Both the position numbers and the translations under genes were made by a program. From DP-19 sp036496285 (lineage in GTDB: Bacteria; Desulfobacterota; Binatia; UTPRO1), in the NCBI GenBank assembly GCA_036496285.1, contig DASXLI010000036.1, forward strand, positions 1-64,000: a stretch of DNA of 64,000 bases. Reading direction: 5' to 3'. The notes beneath the pieces were generated by a model that saw only the letters and a list, made by a program, of their open reading frames with translations, was not told the DNA's origin and did not search any database. This document shows positions 34,801 to 42,295 of the stretch, one piece after another. Every line of letters starts with the position of its first letter. Within the stretch, counting starts at the first letter, position 1.

Positions 34801-35108
34801 CGGGAGGCGGGACCGCCTACGCCTATCGCGACAAGACGGGCGCCTACGGTCCGTGCTCGAAGGTGGACGTCGGCGCGCGCGGCGTGCACGTCACGTGCGG
34901 GCCGGGTGCGGTCGGGTTCACGCTCGACGAGCTTACGCAGACCAAGATGGCGGCTTCGGTGACAGTCGGTACCACGAGCACCGGGCGGCGCTTCTGTACC
35001 CTCTTCACGTACGCAGAGAACGTCCGGCGCAACCGCGACGGCCAGTTCGTGGCGAGCAAGGCCGTGGCGCCCGGCCGCTGCTGGCTGCCGGAGTCGTACT
35101 ACCCCTGA
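31866..35108 (+). CDS. Secreted S8 family serine peptidase (subtilase)
   Basis: A 1080-residue exported protein. GAGGTG precedes the ATG; an inner ATG at 31917 gives a tighter signal peptide. An inhibitor-like propeptide (VIIELTDAPIARAARA ... HRVVPDRPVEAIL) precedes the catalytic domain, whose triad is Asp172 (IIDTGVD), His211 (HGHGTHVA) and Ser388 (SGTSMATPH). Then follow a CARDB/fibronectin-like stretch, a pre-peptidase-like beta domain (about 565-675), and a nidogen-like segment (VFVSSQGYVTFTAGETEF). The C-terminal beta domain begins GKSIKLRSYDPTRQVTKLKL and ends GRCWLPESYYP. It should degrade proteins outside the cell. The dockerin/cohesin-like pair lies directly downstream. Confidence 0.93.
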   Translation: MQTPVHGDRRPHRRRRAMVRLVMIAAFGMAAPFSEAVQAAATADPAQSVIIELTDAPIARAARAGASAAAQRARVRSDVLALELANRAARGLPTPRSAEVLRYEYRIVANGFAATLLPETIRALASHPDVHRVVPDRPVEAILDVSVPLVRAPEVWSDFGYRGAGATIAIIDTGVDYLHPDLGGCFGPGCKVVGGFDFVNDDADPMDDHGHGTHVAATAAGDGLLVGVAPDAHIYAYKVLNSGGSGSDSTIIAGIERATDPDDDGDTSDHVDVISMSLGGGGDEDDPLSLAVDAATAVGVLSVIAAGNSAHYFTIGSPGTARTALTVGATDDTDQIAGFSSRGPTTLDFLLKPEITAPGVDICAARLPGSFPGRECIDDAHISISGTSMATPHVAGAAALVRGYFPSLSPADVKAILEHGAVPLGLNSTTGGSGRLDVRAAFDVRTALVPSPVNVGIDDGVGPSWSGAKTVSVRNLGASDRSYTLTFDGSTMPAGVSTTIVPDQVTVPAGGAADVEVTLTADNTVVPPSTSAPYLYTGRLVATTAGETESALVAFALVPVPANDTCANAVDVGPGKTGTSALATRASAAADDPESTCGCPTNSATLWYRVTPTQSGTVRVDATGSNYTVVLGVYRGQCGSLHQAACDDSLTDHHSRLEFQAQAGTPYYIQVASLCSTSAGRLNLEFDVPGAPPVTAVDPFTEIFALDTNDLEGTSLTFTPSGDSYTLCSGFATTYPNDPAGGTSLGLNEASFVDVPLAAGAKVALFGQQYDDVFVSSQGYVTFTAGETEFGPSVAAHFGLPTIAPFASQYIINPHVVGDVRWQQLADRAAVTWDNLQSVEFPAPAYPYNRIQLELFFDGRIRMSFVETGWHGLSGLSRGDGVPPLFQESNFVAVPHCRAPAGGELPVGGKSIKLRSYDPTRQVTKLKLVLAKMPAAVVPAPGSGGDPTVNGGAFELYNSETHEFTTIPLPAAGWHAVPSGGGTAYAYRDKTGAYGPCSKVDVGARGVHVTCGPGAVGFTLDELTQTKMAASVTVGTTSTGRRFCTLFTYAENVRRNRDGQFVASKAVAPGRCWLPESYYP

Positions 35109-35150
35109 CCCGGCGCGTGGACGATCGGGTGTCTGGTAGGGCGCGACGGG

Positions 35151-35438
35151 CTACTTGCCGCCCGTCACGTCCCTGCACGCGTCGATCGACGGACGTACGG
35201 CGGCGTTCAGCAGGATGTTCACCGCGTCGGAGACCGATATGCGGTCGTCGGCGTTGACGTCGCAGACCGCGATCGGACAGGTGCTCGGAAGCTGCACGGC
35301 GGCGAGCAGGGCGGCGGCCGCGTCGCTCTCCGAGATGTCGCCGTCGTTGTTCGCGTCACCGCAGAACGGGATGATTCCCGCGTACACCGACCGGGACACG
35401 AGCAGCAGGGCGACGGCGATCAGCAGAACGCGGCGCAT
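35151..35438 (-). CDS. Small secreted dockerin-like protein
   Basis: A 95-residue protein with a signal peptide (VLLIAVALLLVSRSVYA) and then just one dockerin type I-like module. Two 12-residue calcium-loop segments are seen: D28-A-N-N-D-G-D-I-S-E-S-D39 and D60-V-N-A-D-D-R-I-S-V-S-D71, each followed by a helix (AAAALLAA, AVNILLNA). Four cysteines flank the loops. Dockerins bind cohesins or, as a free module, other surface proteins. The gene is divergent from the cohesin-like lipoprotein gene, with 123 nt between starts, and convergent with the subtilase gene. ATG at 35438 is preferred over an upstream start because it opens the signal peptide. Confidence 0.75.
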   Translation of the reverse strand: MRRVLLIAVALLLVSRSVYAGIIPFCGDANNDGDISESDAAAALLAAVQLPSTCPIAVCDVNADDRISVSDAVNILLNAAVRPSIDACRDVTGGK

Positions 35439-35561
35439 GGGTCGTGCGTCGATTACTCCACGAAGGCGGTGCCCGCAATCCAGGCGCTCGGTGTCGGACC
35501 ACTTGATCCGCGAGCCGGGCGAGGTATGCATTGCTCCACGTCACGCCTCGGAGGGTGCGAG

Positions 35562-36215
35562 TTGAGCGGTCGATGGGGGAGTGTGGTTGCCGTGGTCGTT
35601 CTTTCACTCGTGGTCGCTGCCGGGTGTGGTGGCGGAGGCGGCGGCGGTGACGGTCAGATGGACGTCCCGGCCCCGACGGGGAGCGAGGCCGGCGAGCGCA
35701 CGGCGACGCCGCGGCCGACGGGCACTCCGGGCGCACCGACTGCCGTGGGGACGTCGTTCGGCTCGACGCCGGCCCCGACCGCGACCGACACGGAGTCGAC
35801 TCCTGCGCCGACCGACGGCGCCGGACCGACACCGACCGCCACGCCGGCTCCCGTCGCCGCCACGGTGCGCGTCGACTTCACGATCACCACGGGGGAGGCG
35901 CTTCTCGGGTTCCAGTTCACCGTCCTCTACCCGACCGCGAGCGGCAGCTTCACGGGCAGCGGAGCGCACGTCGCGTGCCCGCTCGGCGCGTCCGGCATCT
36001 TCGTCAAGAACGACCAGGACGACGGGCACCTCATCCTCGCCGCGATCGACCTGTCGCCCTATCCGAGCGCGTTCAATCTGAGCTGCACGTTCGACGTTGC
36101 CGCCGGGCATGCGCTGATGCCGGCGGACATCGGGGTCACGGGCACCGAGGTGACGCGGCCCGACGGTACGATGGGCGACCCGTCGAAGTTCGCGGTCGCG
36201 GTCGGCGTGAACTAG
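35562..36215 (+). CDS. Lipoprotein with cohesin-like domain
   Basis: A 217-residue protein. A TTG start at 35562 is chosen because GGAGGG lies six bases before it; the ATG at 35526 has its site too close. The signal ends at the lipobox VVAAGC with lipid Cys22, followed by Gly repeats and a Pro/Thr linker (about 36-98). Residues 100-217 look like a cohesin fold: VRVDFTITTGEALLGFQFTVLYP, then ILAAIDLSPYP, LSCTFDVAAG and a final GDPSKFAVAVGVN strand. It would display the domain on the membrane surface. The identification rests on strand pattern and the GFQF-L-Y signature, not on a search. Confidence 0.65.
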   Translation: MSGRWGSVVAVVVLSLVVAAGCGGGGGGGDGQMDVPAPTGSEAGERTATPRPTGTPGAPTAVGTSFGSTPAPTATDTESTPAPTDGAGPTPTATPAPVAATVRVDFTITTGEALLGFQFTVLYPTASGSFTGSGAHVACPLGASGIFVKNDQDDGHLILAAIDLSPYPSAFNLSCTFDVAAGHALMPADIGVTGTEVTRPDGTMGDPSKFAVAVGVN

Positions 36216-36811
36216 CGCGTCCGAGCCGTCTCGCGGGCCTCGGCGAGCCCGAGGAACCGTAGAAACGCCGCCGTGCTGCGCCGTCCGATCCGCGCCCGGT
36301 TCCACGCCTGCACGCGCTCGACGTACGCCGCGTTCTCGCTCTCGCTCGCGTGGACGACGCGGGTCAGTGCGCGCGCGCCGACCCGTCCGTCCCAGGCGTG
36401 GGGACACTCGACGATCCGGCTGAGCGACGCGTCCGCGATCGCGTCGTCGTCTCCGAGCGTCACCTCGAACGGAAACTGGCGGCATCCCGTCGGGCGGTGC
36501 TCGTAGATCGTGCAGCGCTCGTCGGCGCCGAGGAAAACGCAGCGCCGGCGCGTCCATCGCAACGCCATCACGGCACGGCGCCCACCGAGGTCCGCCCATA
36601 GGCCGCTCCGCGCGCCCAACGCGACGTCGTCGGGACCGACGAAGCGCACGAACTCGCGCAGCGCGCGGCCGGTGCCGCGCACGATGCGGCGGACGTCGGC
36701 ATCGGTCACGACGACACACGTGCCGCGGCAGCAGTTGCCACACCCCGTGCAGCGGAACGTGAGCACGTGTCGCCAGTCGGATTGGACGTCCACAGGCGAG
36801 TCCGGCAGCAT
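36212..36811 (-). CDS. YkgJ family cysteine cluster protein
   Basis: A 199-residue protein with the CxGCGNCC signature (TFRCTGCGNCCRGTC) near residue 22 and a second part CTIYEHRPTGCRQFPFEV, both characteristic of the YkgJ/UPF0153 family. The cysteines probably bind zinc or an Fe-S cluster; the function is not established. Its stop shares a CTAG with the cohesin-like gene stop, so the two converge. It lies 71 nt downstream of the epimerase gene start-side on the same strand. ATG at 36811 fits the family length. Confidence 0.85.
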   Translation of the reverse strand: MLPDSPVDVQSDWRHVLTFRCTGCGNCCRGTCVVVTDADVRRIVRGTGRALREFVRFVGPDDVALGARSGLWADLGGRRAVMALRWTRRRCVFLGADERCTIYEHRPTGCRQFPFEVTLGDDDAIADASLSRIVECPHAWDGRVGARALTRVVHASESENAAYVERVQAWNRARIGRRSTAAFLRFLGLAEARETARTR

Positions 36812-36882
36812 CGACGGCGTTGTCGCATCGCGACGCCGTCCAGTCCAGGGTGGACGGTCGTGAACTCGTTGCGGCCGGACGC

Positions 36883-37809
36883 TCACGCGTTCGTGCCGGC
36901 GAGGATTCCGCGCACCACGGCCGGGAGGCCTTGGCGCGCGGCCGCGGCGCTTGGCGTCCACGCGGCCGCCGCGCGGAAGCGCCGATTCGACAGGCGGCGC
37001 GAGAGGAGCGCGATGTGCGCGCCCTCGCCGAGCAGCACCTTCACCGTCCAGGAGGGCAGGCGAAGCCAGGCTGCCCGCTCGACCGCGCCCGCCACCGCCT
37101 CGACGTACTCGCGGTAGCGCAGCGGCTCGTCGTCGACGACGTTGTAGACGCCGCTCGACACGCTCAGCGCGGCGACCGACGCCGTCGCCGCGTCGTCCAC
37201 GTGGATCGACGAGAAGAACTGCTCGCCTGTGCCGATCACCGGGAAGAGGCCGCGGCGGGCGAGGCGCACCGTCTCGACGGTGCTGAGCGCGTAGGGCGCG
37301 TAGAACGCGCCGAAGCGCAGGGCGACGCCCCGGCCGCCCGCCCGGGCGAAACGCACGGTCTCGCGTTCGGCGTCGAGCGCCGAGTCGCTCAGCCAGCTCG
37401 CGTGCAGCGGCGCGTCCTCGTCGAGCAGGGCGTCGCCGCCGTCGGCGTAGAGGAAGAAGACCGACTCCTGTACGTACGTGCCGACACGCGCGGCGAGCGC
37501 CGCGTCGACCAGGCAGCGCGACCCCTCGCTCCGCAGCCGGTCGTTCTCCGCGGCGGCGCGGCGGGTGATGCGGCCGATCGGCGGCACCTTGGTCGCGTAG
37601 TGCAGCACGGCATCGCAACCCTTCATGGCGTCGCGCAGGGCGCCGACGTCGAAGAGGCTCACCGCGACCGGCTCGCCGCCGTCGGCGCGGACGACGGCGG
37701 CCTTGGCGGGACCACGCGCGACGCCGAGCACGCCATGGCCGGCGGCACGGAGCGCGCGCGTCGTCGGCCGGCCGAGGGCGCCCGTGGCGCCCGTCAGGAA
37801 GACGCGCAT
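36883..37809 (-). CDS. NAD(P)-dependent epimerase/dehydratase (atypical SDR)
   Basis: A 308-residue extended SDR. The N-terminal nucleotide motif is FLTGATGALGRP, and the beta-4 segment CDAVLHYATKVPP. At the usual catalytic place the text reads VQESVFFLYADGGD, where the normal YxxxK is not clear, so it is an atypical SDR that may bind NADP for reduction. FYAPYALSTVETVRLARRG and SSIHVDDAATASVAAL are standard for the family. The role is likely sugar or isoprenoid redox chemistry but not defined. It starts MRVFLTG with no adjacent partner genes. Confidence 0.85.
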   Translation of the reverse strand: MRVFLTGATGALGRPTTRALRAAGHGVLGVARGPAKAAVVRADGGEPVAVSLFDVGALRDAMKGCDAVLHYATKVPPIGRITRRAAAENDRLRSEGSRCLVDAALAARVGTYVQESVFFLYADGGDALLDEDAPLHASWLSDSALDAERETVRFARAGGRGVALRFGAFYAPYALSTVETVRLARRGLFPVIGTGEQFFSSIHVDDAATASVAALSVSSGVYNVVDDEPLRYREYVEAVAGAVERAAWLRLPSWTVKVLLGEGAHIALLSRRLSNRRFRAAAAWTPSAAAARQGLPAVVRGILAGTNA

Positions 37810-37905
37810 GCGGCTCCGCTAGCACGCGGGATCCGTCGGTCGCCAGACGGGTCGCGCAGGAACGCACCCTTCGTTGAGCACGGGAGCCGTGCTATCGATC
37901 GACGC

Positions 37906-38760
37906 GTGGCCGATCCCGTCGATGCCCTCGTCCTCGATCTCCTCGAATGGATCGGCCCCGCTGGCCGCCCGTATCGCGAGGTGATCGAGGCGTGGCGGAC
38001 GTCGTGTCCGCGCCTCCCGGTCTGGGAGGAGGCCAACGCGCGCGGCCTCATCGACCATGGCCAGTCGGGGAACGCGGAGATGATGGTCTCGGTCTCGGCC
38101 CTCGGCGCGGAACGCCTGGCGGAGCGCCGGCGGTCGCTCGACGGAGCCGCTTCGCGCGACACGCTCACCTCGCTCGACGATCTTCGCGCCCTCTTCGCGG
38201 AGCCGCGCGAGCGAGCCGTGAAGAAGCAGATCGACTGGCTGGACATCCACTGCAGGAGCTACGTCGCGCTCTCGCCGTTCGTCGTGCTCGCGACGGCCGG
38301 AGGGTCCGGGATCGACGCCTCGCCGCGCGGCGGCGTCCCGGGCTTCGTGAAGGTCGTCGACGCCCACACGCTCCTTCTGCCGGACGCGCCCGGGAACAAC
38401 CGGCTCGACTCCTTCCGGAACATCCTCGACACCGCGCAGGTCGGGTTGCTCTTCATGATCCCGGGTTTCGACGAGACGCTGCGGGTGAACGGGACGGCCG
38501 TGCTCTCCACCACGCCCGCGGACCTCGCGCTCTGCACCGACGAGCGCCGGACGCCGAAGGTGGTCATCCGCGTCACGGTGCGCGAGGCCTATCTGCATTG
38601 CGCCAAGGCCTTCATGCGCTCGCGGCTGTGGGACGAGTCGAGCAAGGTCGATCGCGCTGGCCTGCCGACGCTCGGGCAGATGATCGGCGATCAGACGGGC
38701 ATCGCGGGGCCGGTCGAGACCCACGAGCAGATGATCAAGCGCTATCTCCCGGACCTGTGA
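37906..38760 (+). CDS. Winged-helix-like domain fused to a PPOX-type FMN flavoprotein
   Basis: A 284-residue protein with GTG start. Residues 1-75 (DALVLDLLEWIGPAGRPYREVIEAWRTSCPRLP shortened here as DALVLDLLEWIG...RTSCPRLPVWEEA) look like a small helix-turn-helix protein normally found alone. Residues about 90-284 match the MSMEG_1061-type pyridoxamine 5'-phosphate oxidase-like flavoproteins: DIHCRSYVALSPFVVLAT, GIDASPRGG, LLLPDAPGNNRLDSFRNIL and LFMIPGFDETLRVNGTA. No stop or start separates the two, so this is a real fusion. Its end overlaps the DUF1801 gene by GTGA, giving a three-gene operon. Confidence 0.8.
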   Translation: MADPVDALVLDLLEWIGPAGRPYREVIEAWRTSCPRLPVWEEANARGLIDHGQSGNAEMMVSVSALGAERLAERRRSLDGAASRDTLTSLDDLRALFAEPRERAVKKQIDWLDIHCRSYVALSPFVVLATAGGSGIDASPRGGVPGFVKVVDAHTLLLPDAPGNNRLDSFRNILDTAQVGLLFMIPGFDETLRVNGTAVLSTTPADLALCTDERRTPKVVIRVTVREAYLHCAKAFMRSRLWDESSKVDRAGLPTLGQMIGDQTGIAGPVETHEQMIKRYLPDL

Positions 38761-39194
38761 GTCCCCGACGTCGACCCGCTGCGAGCCGCATCGCCAATCG
38801 CGACGTCGCCGCGGTGTTCGACGCCTACCCGCCGCGCCTCCGAACGAGGCTCCTCGCGCTCCGCCGACTGATCCTCGACGTCGCGGCCGAGACCGACGGC
38901 GTCGGTGAGATCGAGGAAACCCTCAGGTGGGGCCAGCCGAGCTACCTGACGTCGCGGTCGCGGAGCGGTAGCCTGATCCGCATCGATCGTGTGAAGTCCG
39001 GCGATGGGGCCTACGCCGTCTACTTCCACTGCCAGACGAATCTGGTGCCCGGATTCCGGAAGCGTTTCGGGGACGCGTTCACGTTCGAGGGCAACCGCGC
39101 CATCGTCTTCGAGGAGGAGGACGAGATTCCGCTCGCCGAGCTGCGGGACTGCATCGCCCGCGCGTTGACCTATCGTCGCCGCACCCGACGATGA
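38757..39194 (+). CDS. DUF1801 (YdhG-like) family protein
   Basis: A 145-residue protein starting at a GTG that overlaps the preceding stop (GTGA). It contains VFDAYPPRLRTRLLALRRLI, then EETLRWGQPSYLT, then AYAVYFHCQTNLVPGFRKRFG and ends AELRDCIARALTYRRRTRR. This is the DUF1801/YdhG fold (iron-chaperone frataxin-like). Members are small cytoplasmic proteins with no agreed function. It is coupled by overlap both to the PPOX fusion upstream and to the glyoxalase-like gene downstream. Confidence 0.8.
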   Translation: MSPRRRPAASRIANRDVAAVFDAYPPRLRTRLLALRRLILDVAAETDGVGEIEETLRWGQPSYLTSRSRSGSLIRIDRVKSGDGAYAVYFHCQTNLVPGFRKRFGDAFTFEGNRAIVFEEEDEIPLAELRDCIARALTYRRRTRR

Positions 39195-39574
39195 CGGTCT
39201 CCACTACCGCCGTCCCGCCGGGCTGGCATACCGTCACCCCGCGCATCGTCGCCCGCGACGCGCGCGCGCTCGTCGAGTTCGTGCGCCGCGTCTTCGCCGC
39301 GACCGGCGAGTACCAGGATGGCCTGCCGTCGGAGCTCTGGATCGGCGACTCCGTGCTCATGATCAGCGAGGCCGGCGCGCGGCCGCCGATGACGGCCTTC
39401 CTCTACGTCTACGTCGCCGACGTCGATGCCACGTACCGCCGCGCGCTCGACGCGGGCGCACGCGTCCTCGAGCCGCCGGCGGAGATGCCGTACGGCGACC
39501 GCCGCTGCATGCTCGAGGACCGCTGGGGCAACACGTGGCAGGTCGCCACGTTCGTGCGCCGGATCAGTGGGTAA
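39191..39574 (+). CDS. VOC (glyoxalase/bleomycin-resistance) family protein
   Basis: A 127-residue protein with the PhnB-like layout: TPRIVARDARALVEFVRRVFAA, then SELWIGDSVLMISEAG, then FLYVYVADVDATYRRALDAGA and MEDRWGN-like CMLEDRWGNTWQVAT. The last motif carries the usual metal-ligand Glu/Asp pattern of the VOC fold. Substrate unknown. It overlaps the DUF1801 gene by ATGA and its 3' end overlaps the convergent MAPEG gene by 11 nt. Confidence 0.88.
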   Translation: MTVSTTAVPPGWHTVTPRIVARDARALVEFVRRVFAATGEYQDGLPSELWIGDSVLMISEAGARPPMTAFLYVYVADVDATYRRALDAGARVLEPPAEMPYGDRRCMLEDRWGNTWQVATFVRRISG

Positions 39575-39968
39575 GCTGCCAGATCATGAGGAGGAAGAGG
39601 AACACCTGCACGGTGAAGAGGCTGCCGCGTACCCATACCAGCCAGTGACTCACCCCGATCAGGTGGACGGAGCTCTGCGCGAGGCGCAGGCCGAGCACGG
39701 TGCCGCCCCACGCGTCGGCGACGCCCGGCCGCCCGAGGGCGTAGGCCGAGAGGACGATCGCCCCGAAGACCGGCAGATTCTCGATGCAGTTCATGTGGGC
39801 GTGCTGGGCCCGCTCGACGAAGCTCGGGTCGTCGGTCGGACGGCCCCGCGTCCACGAGTCCGCGCGCTTGCGGCCGCTGAGGATGACCATGACGCGGTAG
39901 TTGACGTAGATGAGCATGAGGACGAGCGTCCATGCGGCGAAGAGCAGCAGGGCGGTGATTCCACTCAT
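39564..39968 (-). CDS. MAPEG family membrane protein
   Basis: A 134-residue four-helix membrane protein. Conserved MAPEG features: RAQHAHMNCIENLPVFGAIVL (second helix with the E-N and P) and a middle segment ALGRPGVADAWGG ending in the last helix VQVFLFLLMIW. An AAGGAGG ribosome binding site precedes the ATG. MAPEG proteins are membrane enzymes acting on glutathione or eicosanoid-like substrates; bacterial ones are mostly untested. A second MAPEG gene (41897-42295) lies on the other side of the acyl-CoA ligase gene. Confidence 0.85.
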   Translation of the reverse strand: MSGITALLLFAAWTLVLMLIYVNYRVMVILSGRKRADSWTRGRPTDDPSFVERAQHAHMNCIENLPVFGAIVLSAYALGRPGVADAWGGTVLGLRLAQSSVHLIGVSHWLVWVRGSLFTVQVFLFLLMIWQLTH

Positions 39969-40072
39969 GGAGACCTCCTTGTGCGGGTGCGGGGGGTCAT
40001 CGTTGGTGCGCTGCTCTACGGCCTCTGCGCGATGGACTCAAGGGCGGCGTCACGCGCCGCGTGACGGGATGG

Positions 40073-40101
40073 TTGAGCCGGGCGGCGTCCCGCGCTAGTC
40101 C
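40073..40101 (+). promoter_or_regulatory. Weak candidate promoter of the acyl-CoA ligase gene
   Basis: TTGAGC (40073-40078), 17 nt, TAGTCC (40096-40101), 31 nt before the ATG at 40133. It resembles the TTGACC/TAGA pairs at 30488 and 31765, but each match is imperfect. Confidence 0.25.
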
Positions 40102-40132
40102 GGGGACACCAACGCCCATCGGAGGACTCCCC

Positions 40133-41887
40133 ATGTCGACACAAGCCTCAACCGCTCCCGGCTTTCCGGCCGTATCCATTGCCGAGGCCCACCGCATCCT
40201 GTCGGCGCCGGGCTCGCTCTTCGAGGTCGAGGAGAAGGTCATCCGGGGCGCCCGGATCAAGACGTGGAAGAACGCGCCGCCCTCGCTCGCGATGGTGTTC
40301 GCCATGAGCATGGCCTACGGCCCGCGCGTCCATCTGGTGAACGATGACGAGCGGGTCACGTTCGATGCGCATCGCCTCGCCGTGGCGAAGCTCGCCGCGC
40401 GACTCGTCGCCGACGGCGTCCGCAAGGGCGACCGGGTGGCGATCATCATGCGCAACCTCCCCGAGTGGTCGGTCGCGTTCTGGGCGGCGTCGCTGGTGGG
40501 CGCGATCGTGACGCCGCTGAACGCCTGGTGGACCGGGCCTGAGCTCGAATACGGACTCTGCGACTCCGGTACCAAGGTCGCGATCGCCGACGCCGAGCGC
40601 TGGCAGCGCCTGCGCGAGCACGTCGACCAGTGTCCGGATCTGAAGAAGATCTACGTCAGCCGCACGAGCGAGGAGATCGCCGACCCGCGTGTGCAGAAGC
40701 TCGAGGAGGTGATCGGCGCTCCCAACGGCTGGGCGGAGCTGCCGCCGACGGATCTTCCTCAGATTCAGTTCGATCCCGACGACGACGCGGCGATCTTCTA
40801 CACCTCGGGCACGACCGGCAAGCCGAAGGGCGCGGTCATCACCCACCGCAACATCGTCTCGAACGTCTTCAACGCCCTCAGCGCGATGGCGCGCGCGGCG
40901 CTGCGGCGCGGCCAGGCGCCGTCGATGCCGGACGCGGGCGGCATCCAGCGCGCGATCCTCATCTCGGTGCCGTTCTTCCACGCGACCGGCTGCTTCGCGA
41001 TCATGATCCCCGCCATGATGGGCGGCGCCAAGCTCGTCATGCAGCGCAAGTGGAACGCCGAGCAGGCGCTCGAGCTGATCGAGCGCGAGCGCATCACCAA
41101 CGCGGGCGGCGTGCCGACGATCGCGTGGCAGCTCATCGAGCACCCGCGTTTCAACGACTTCGACCTGTCGTCGCTCGAGGCGATCCAGTACGGCGGCGCG
41201 CCGTCGGCGCCGGAGCTGGTGCGCCGCCTGAAGGAGCGCTTCCCGAAGATGCAGACCGGGCAGGGCTGGGGCATGACCGAGACCTCGGCCACCGCGACCA
41301 GCAACGTCGGCGAGGACTACGAGCGCAAGCCGTCGAGCTGCGGCGTGGTGTCACCGACGGGCGAGGTGCGCATCGTCGACGACGATGGCAAGGACGTGCC
41401 GGTCGAAAAGGTCGGCGAGCTCTGGTACCGCGGGCCGATCGTGGTGCGCGGCTACTGGAACAAGCCGCAGGCGACGGCGGAGACCTTCGTCGACGGCTGG
41501 GTGAAGACGGGCGATCTGGCGCGCGTGGATGACGAGGGCTTCGTCTACATCGTCGATCGCGCCAAGGACATGCTGATCCGCGGCGGCGAGAACATCTACT
41601 GCGTCGAGGTCGAGAACGCGCTCTACGAGCACCCGGCGGTGATGGACGCGGCCGTCGTCGGCATCCCGCACCGCACGCTCGGCGAGGAGCCGGCCGCCGT
41701 CGTGCACCTGAAGCCGGGCACGAAGGCGACGGAGGAGGAGCTGCGCCACCACGTCGCGCTGAAGCTCGCCGCCTTCAAGGTGCCGGTGAAGGTCCTGTTC
41801 CTGCCGGAGACCCTGCCGCGCAACCCGAACGGCAAGATCATGAAGCGCGATCTGAAGCCGCTCTTCCCGGAGAACGTCGCGACCTGA
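40133..41887 (+). CDS. Class I adenylate-forming acyl-CoA ligase
   Basis: A 584-residue protein with GGAGG before the ATG. The P-loop-like motif is IFYTSGTTGKPKGAV, followed by HRNIV; the A5-like motif is QGWGMTETSATAT; the hinge is VKTGDLARVDDEGFVYIVDRAKD; the C-terminal catalytic Lys sits in NPNGKIMKRDL. It activates a carboxylate with ATP to an adenylate and then a CoA thioester, in the cytoplasm. The N-terminus (PGSLFEVEEKVIRGARIKTWKNAPPS with the bases covered as FEVEEKVIRG) is longer than in short FadD types. The substrate chain is not defined. MAPEG genes lie on both sides. Confidence 0.93.
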   Translation: MSTQASTAPGFPAVSIAEAHRILSAPGSLFEVEEKVIRGARIKTWKNAPPSLAMVFAMSMAYGPRVHLVNDDERVTFDAHRLAVAKLAARLVADGVRKGDRVAIIMRNLPEWSVAFWAASLVGAIVTPLNAWWTGPELEYGLCDSGTKVAIADAERWQRLREHVDQCPDLKKIYVSRTSEEIADPRVQKLEEVIGAPNGWAELPPTDLPQIQFDPDDDAAIFYTSGTTGKPKGAVITHRNIVSNVFNALSAMARAALRRGQAPSMPDAGGIQRAILISVPFFHATGCFAIMIPAMMGGAKLVMQRKWNAEQALELIERERITNAGGVPTIAWQLIEHPRFNDFDLSSLEAIQYGGAPSAPELVRRLKERFPKMQTGQGWGMTETSATATSNVGEDYERKPSSCGVVSPTGEVRIVDDDGKDVPVEKVGELWYRGPIVVRGYWNKPQATAETFVDGWVKTGDLARVDDEGFVYIVDRAKDMLIRGGENIYCVEVENALYEHPAVMDAAVVGIPHRTLGEEPAAVVHLKPGTKATEEELRHHVALKLAAFKVPVKVLFLPETLPRNPNGKIMKRDLKPLFPENVAT

Positions 41888-41896
41888 GGCCGTTCC

Positions 41897-42295
41897 TCAC
41901 CAGAGGTCCGGAAGGAGGCGTGCGAGGACGAGCAGCTCGCCGCCGACCGCGATGAAGAACACCGGCGCGCGCAGGCGCCAGACGCCGCTGACGTAGACGA
42001 TCGCGTGGGCGAGGCGCGCCCAGAAGAAGATGGTCGCGCCGAGGGCGGTCTGCCAGTTCGACAGGCCGGCCAGCTGCGCCGCGATCACCAGCGCCGCGAA
42101 GTGCGGGAAGTTCTCGAGCATGTTGCGGTGCGCCCGATCGGCGCGCCACGCCCATGGCGGCAGGGCAGGCGGATCGTCGCGGTTGCCGAGCACCTCGGTG
42201 ACCGGCCAGTGGATCCACATCGCGACGCCCTTGCCCGCGACCAGTACCGCGGTGAGCATCGCGCTCGCGACCAGCATCCTGAGATCGGTGGTCAT
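41897..42295 (-). CDS. MAPEG family membrane protein (second copy)
   Basis: A 132-residue four-helix protein with RADRAHRNMLENFPHFAALVI, the MAPEG E-N-x-P signature, and WARLAHAIVYVSGVWRLR. It starts in a 4-nt ATGA overlap with the upstream fragment gene. It is similar in length to the MAPEG gene at 39564 but diverged in sequence, so the pair is paralogous and not a recent copy. Substrate unknown. Confidence 0.85.
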   Translation of the reverse strand: MTTDLRMLVASAMLTAVLVAGKGVAMWIHWPVTEVLGNRDDPPALPPWAWRADRAHRNMLENFPHFAALVIAAQLAGLSNWQTALGATIFFWARLAHAIVYVSGVWRLRAPVFFIAVGGELLVLARLLPDLW

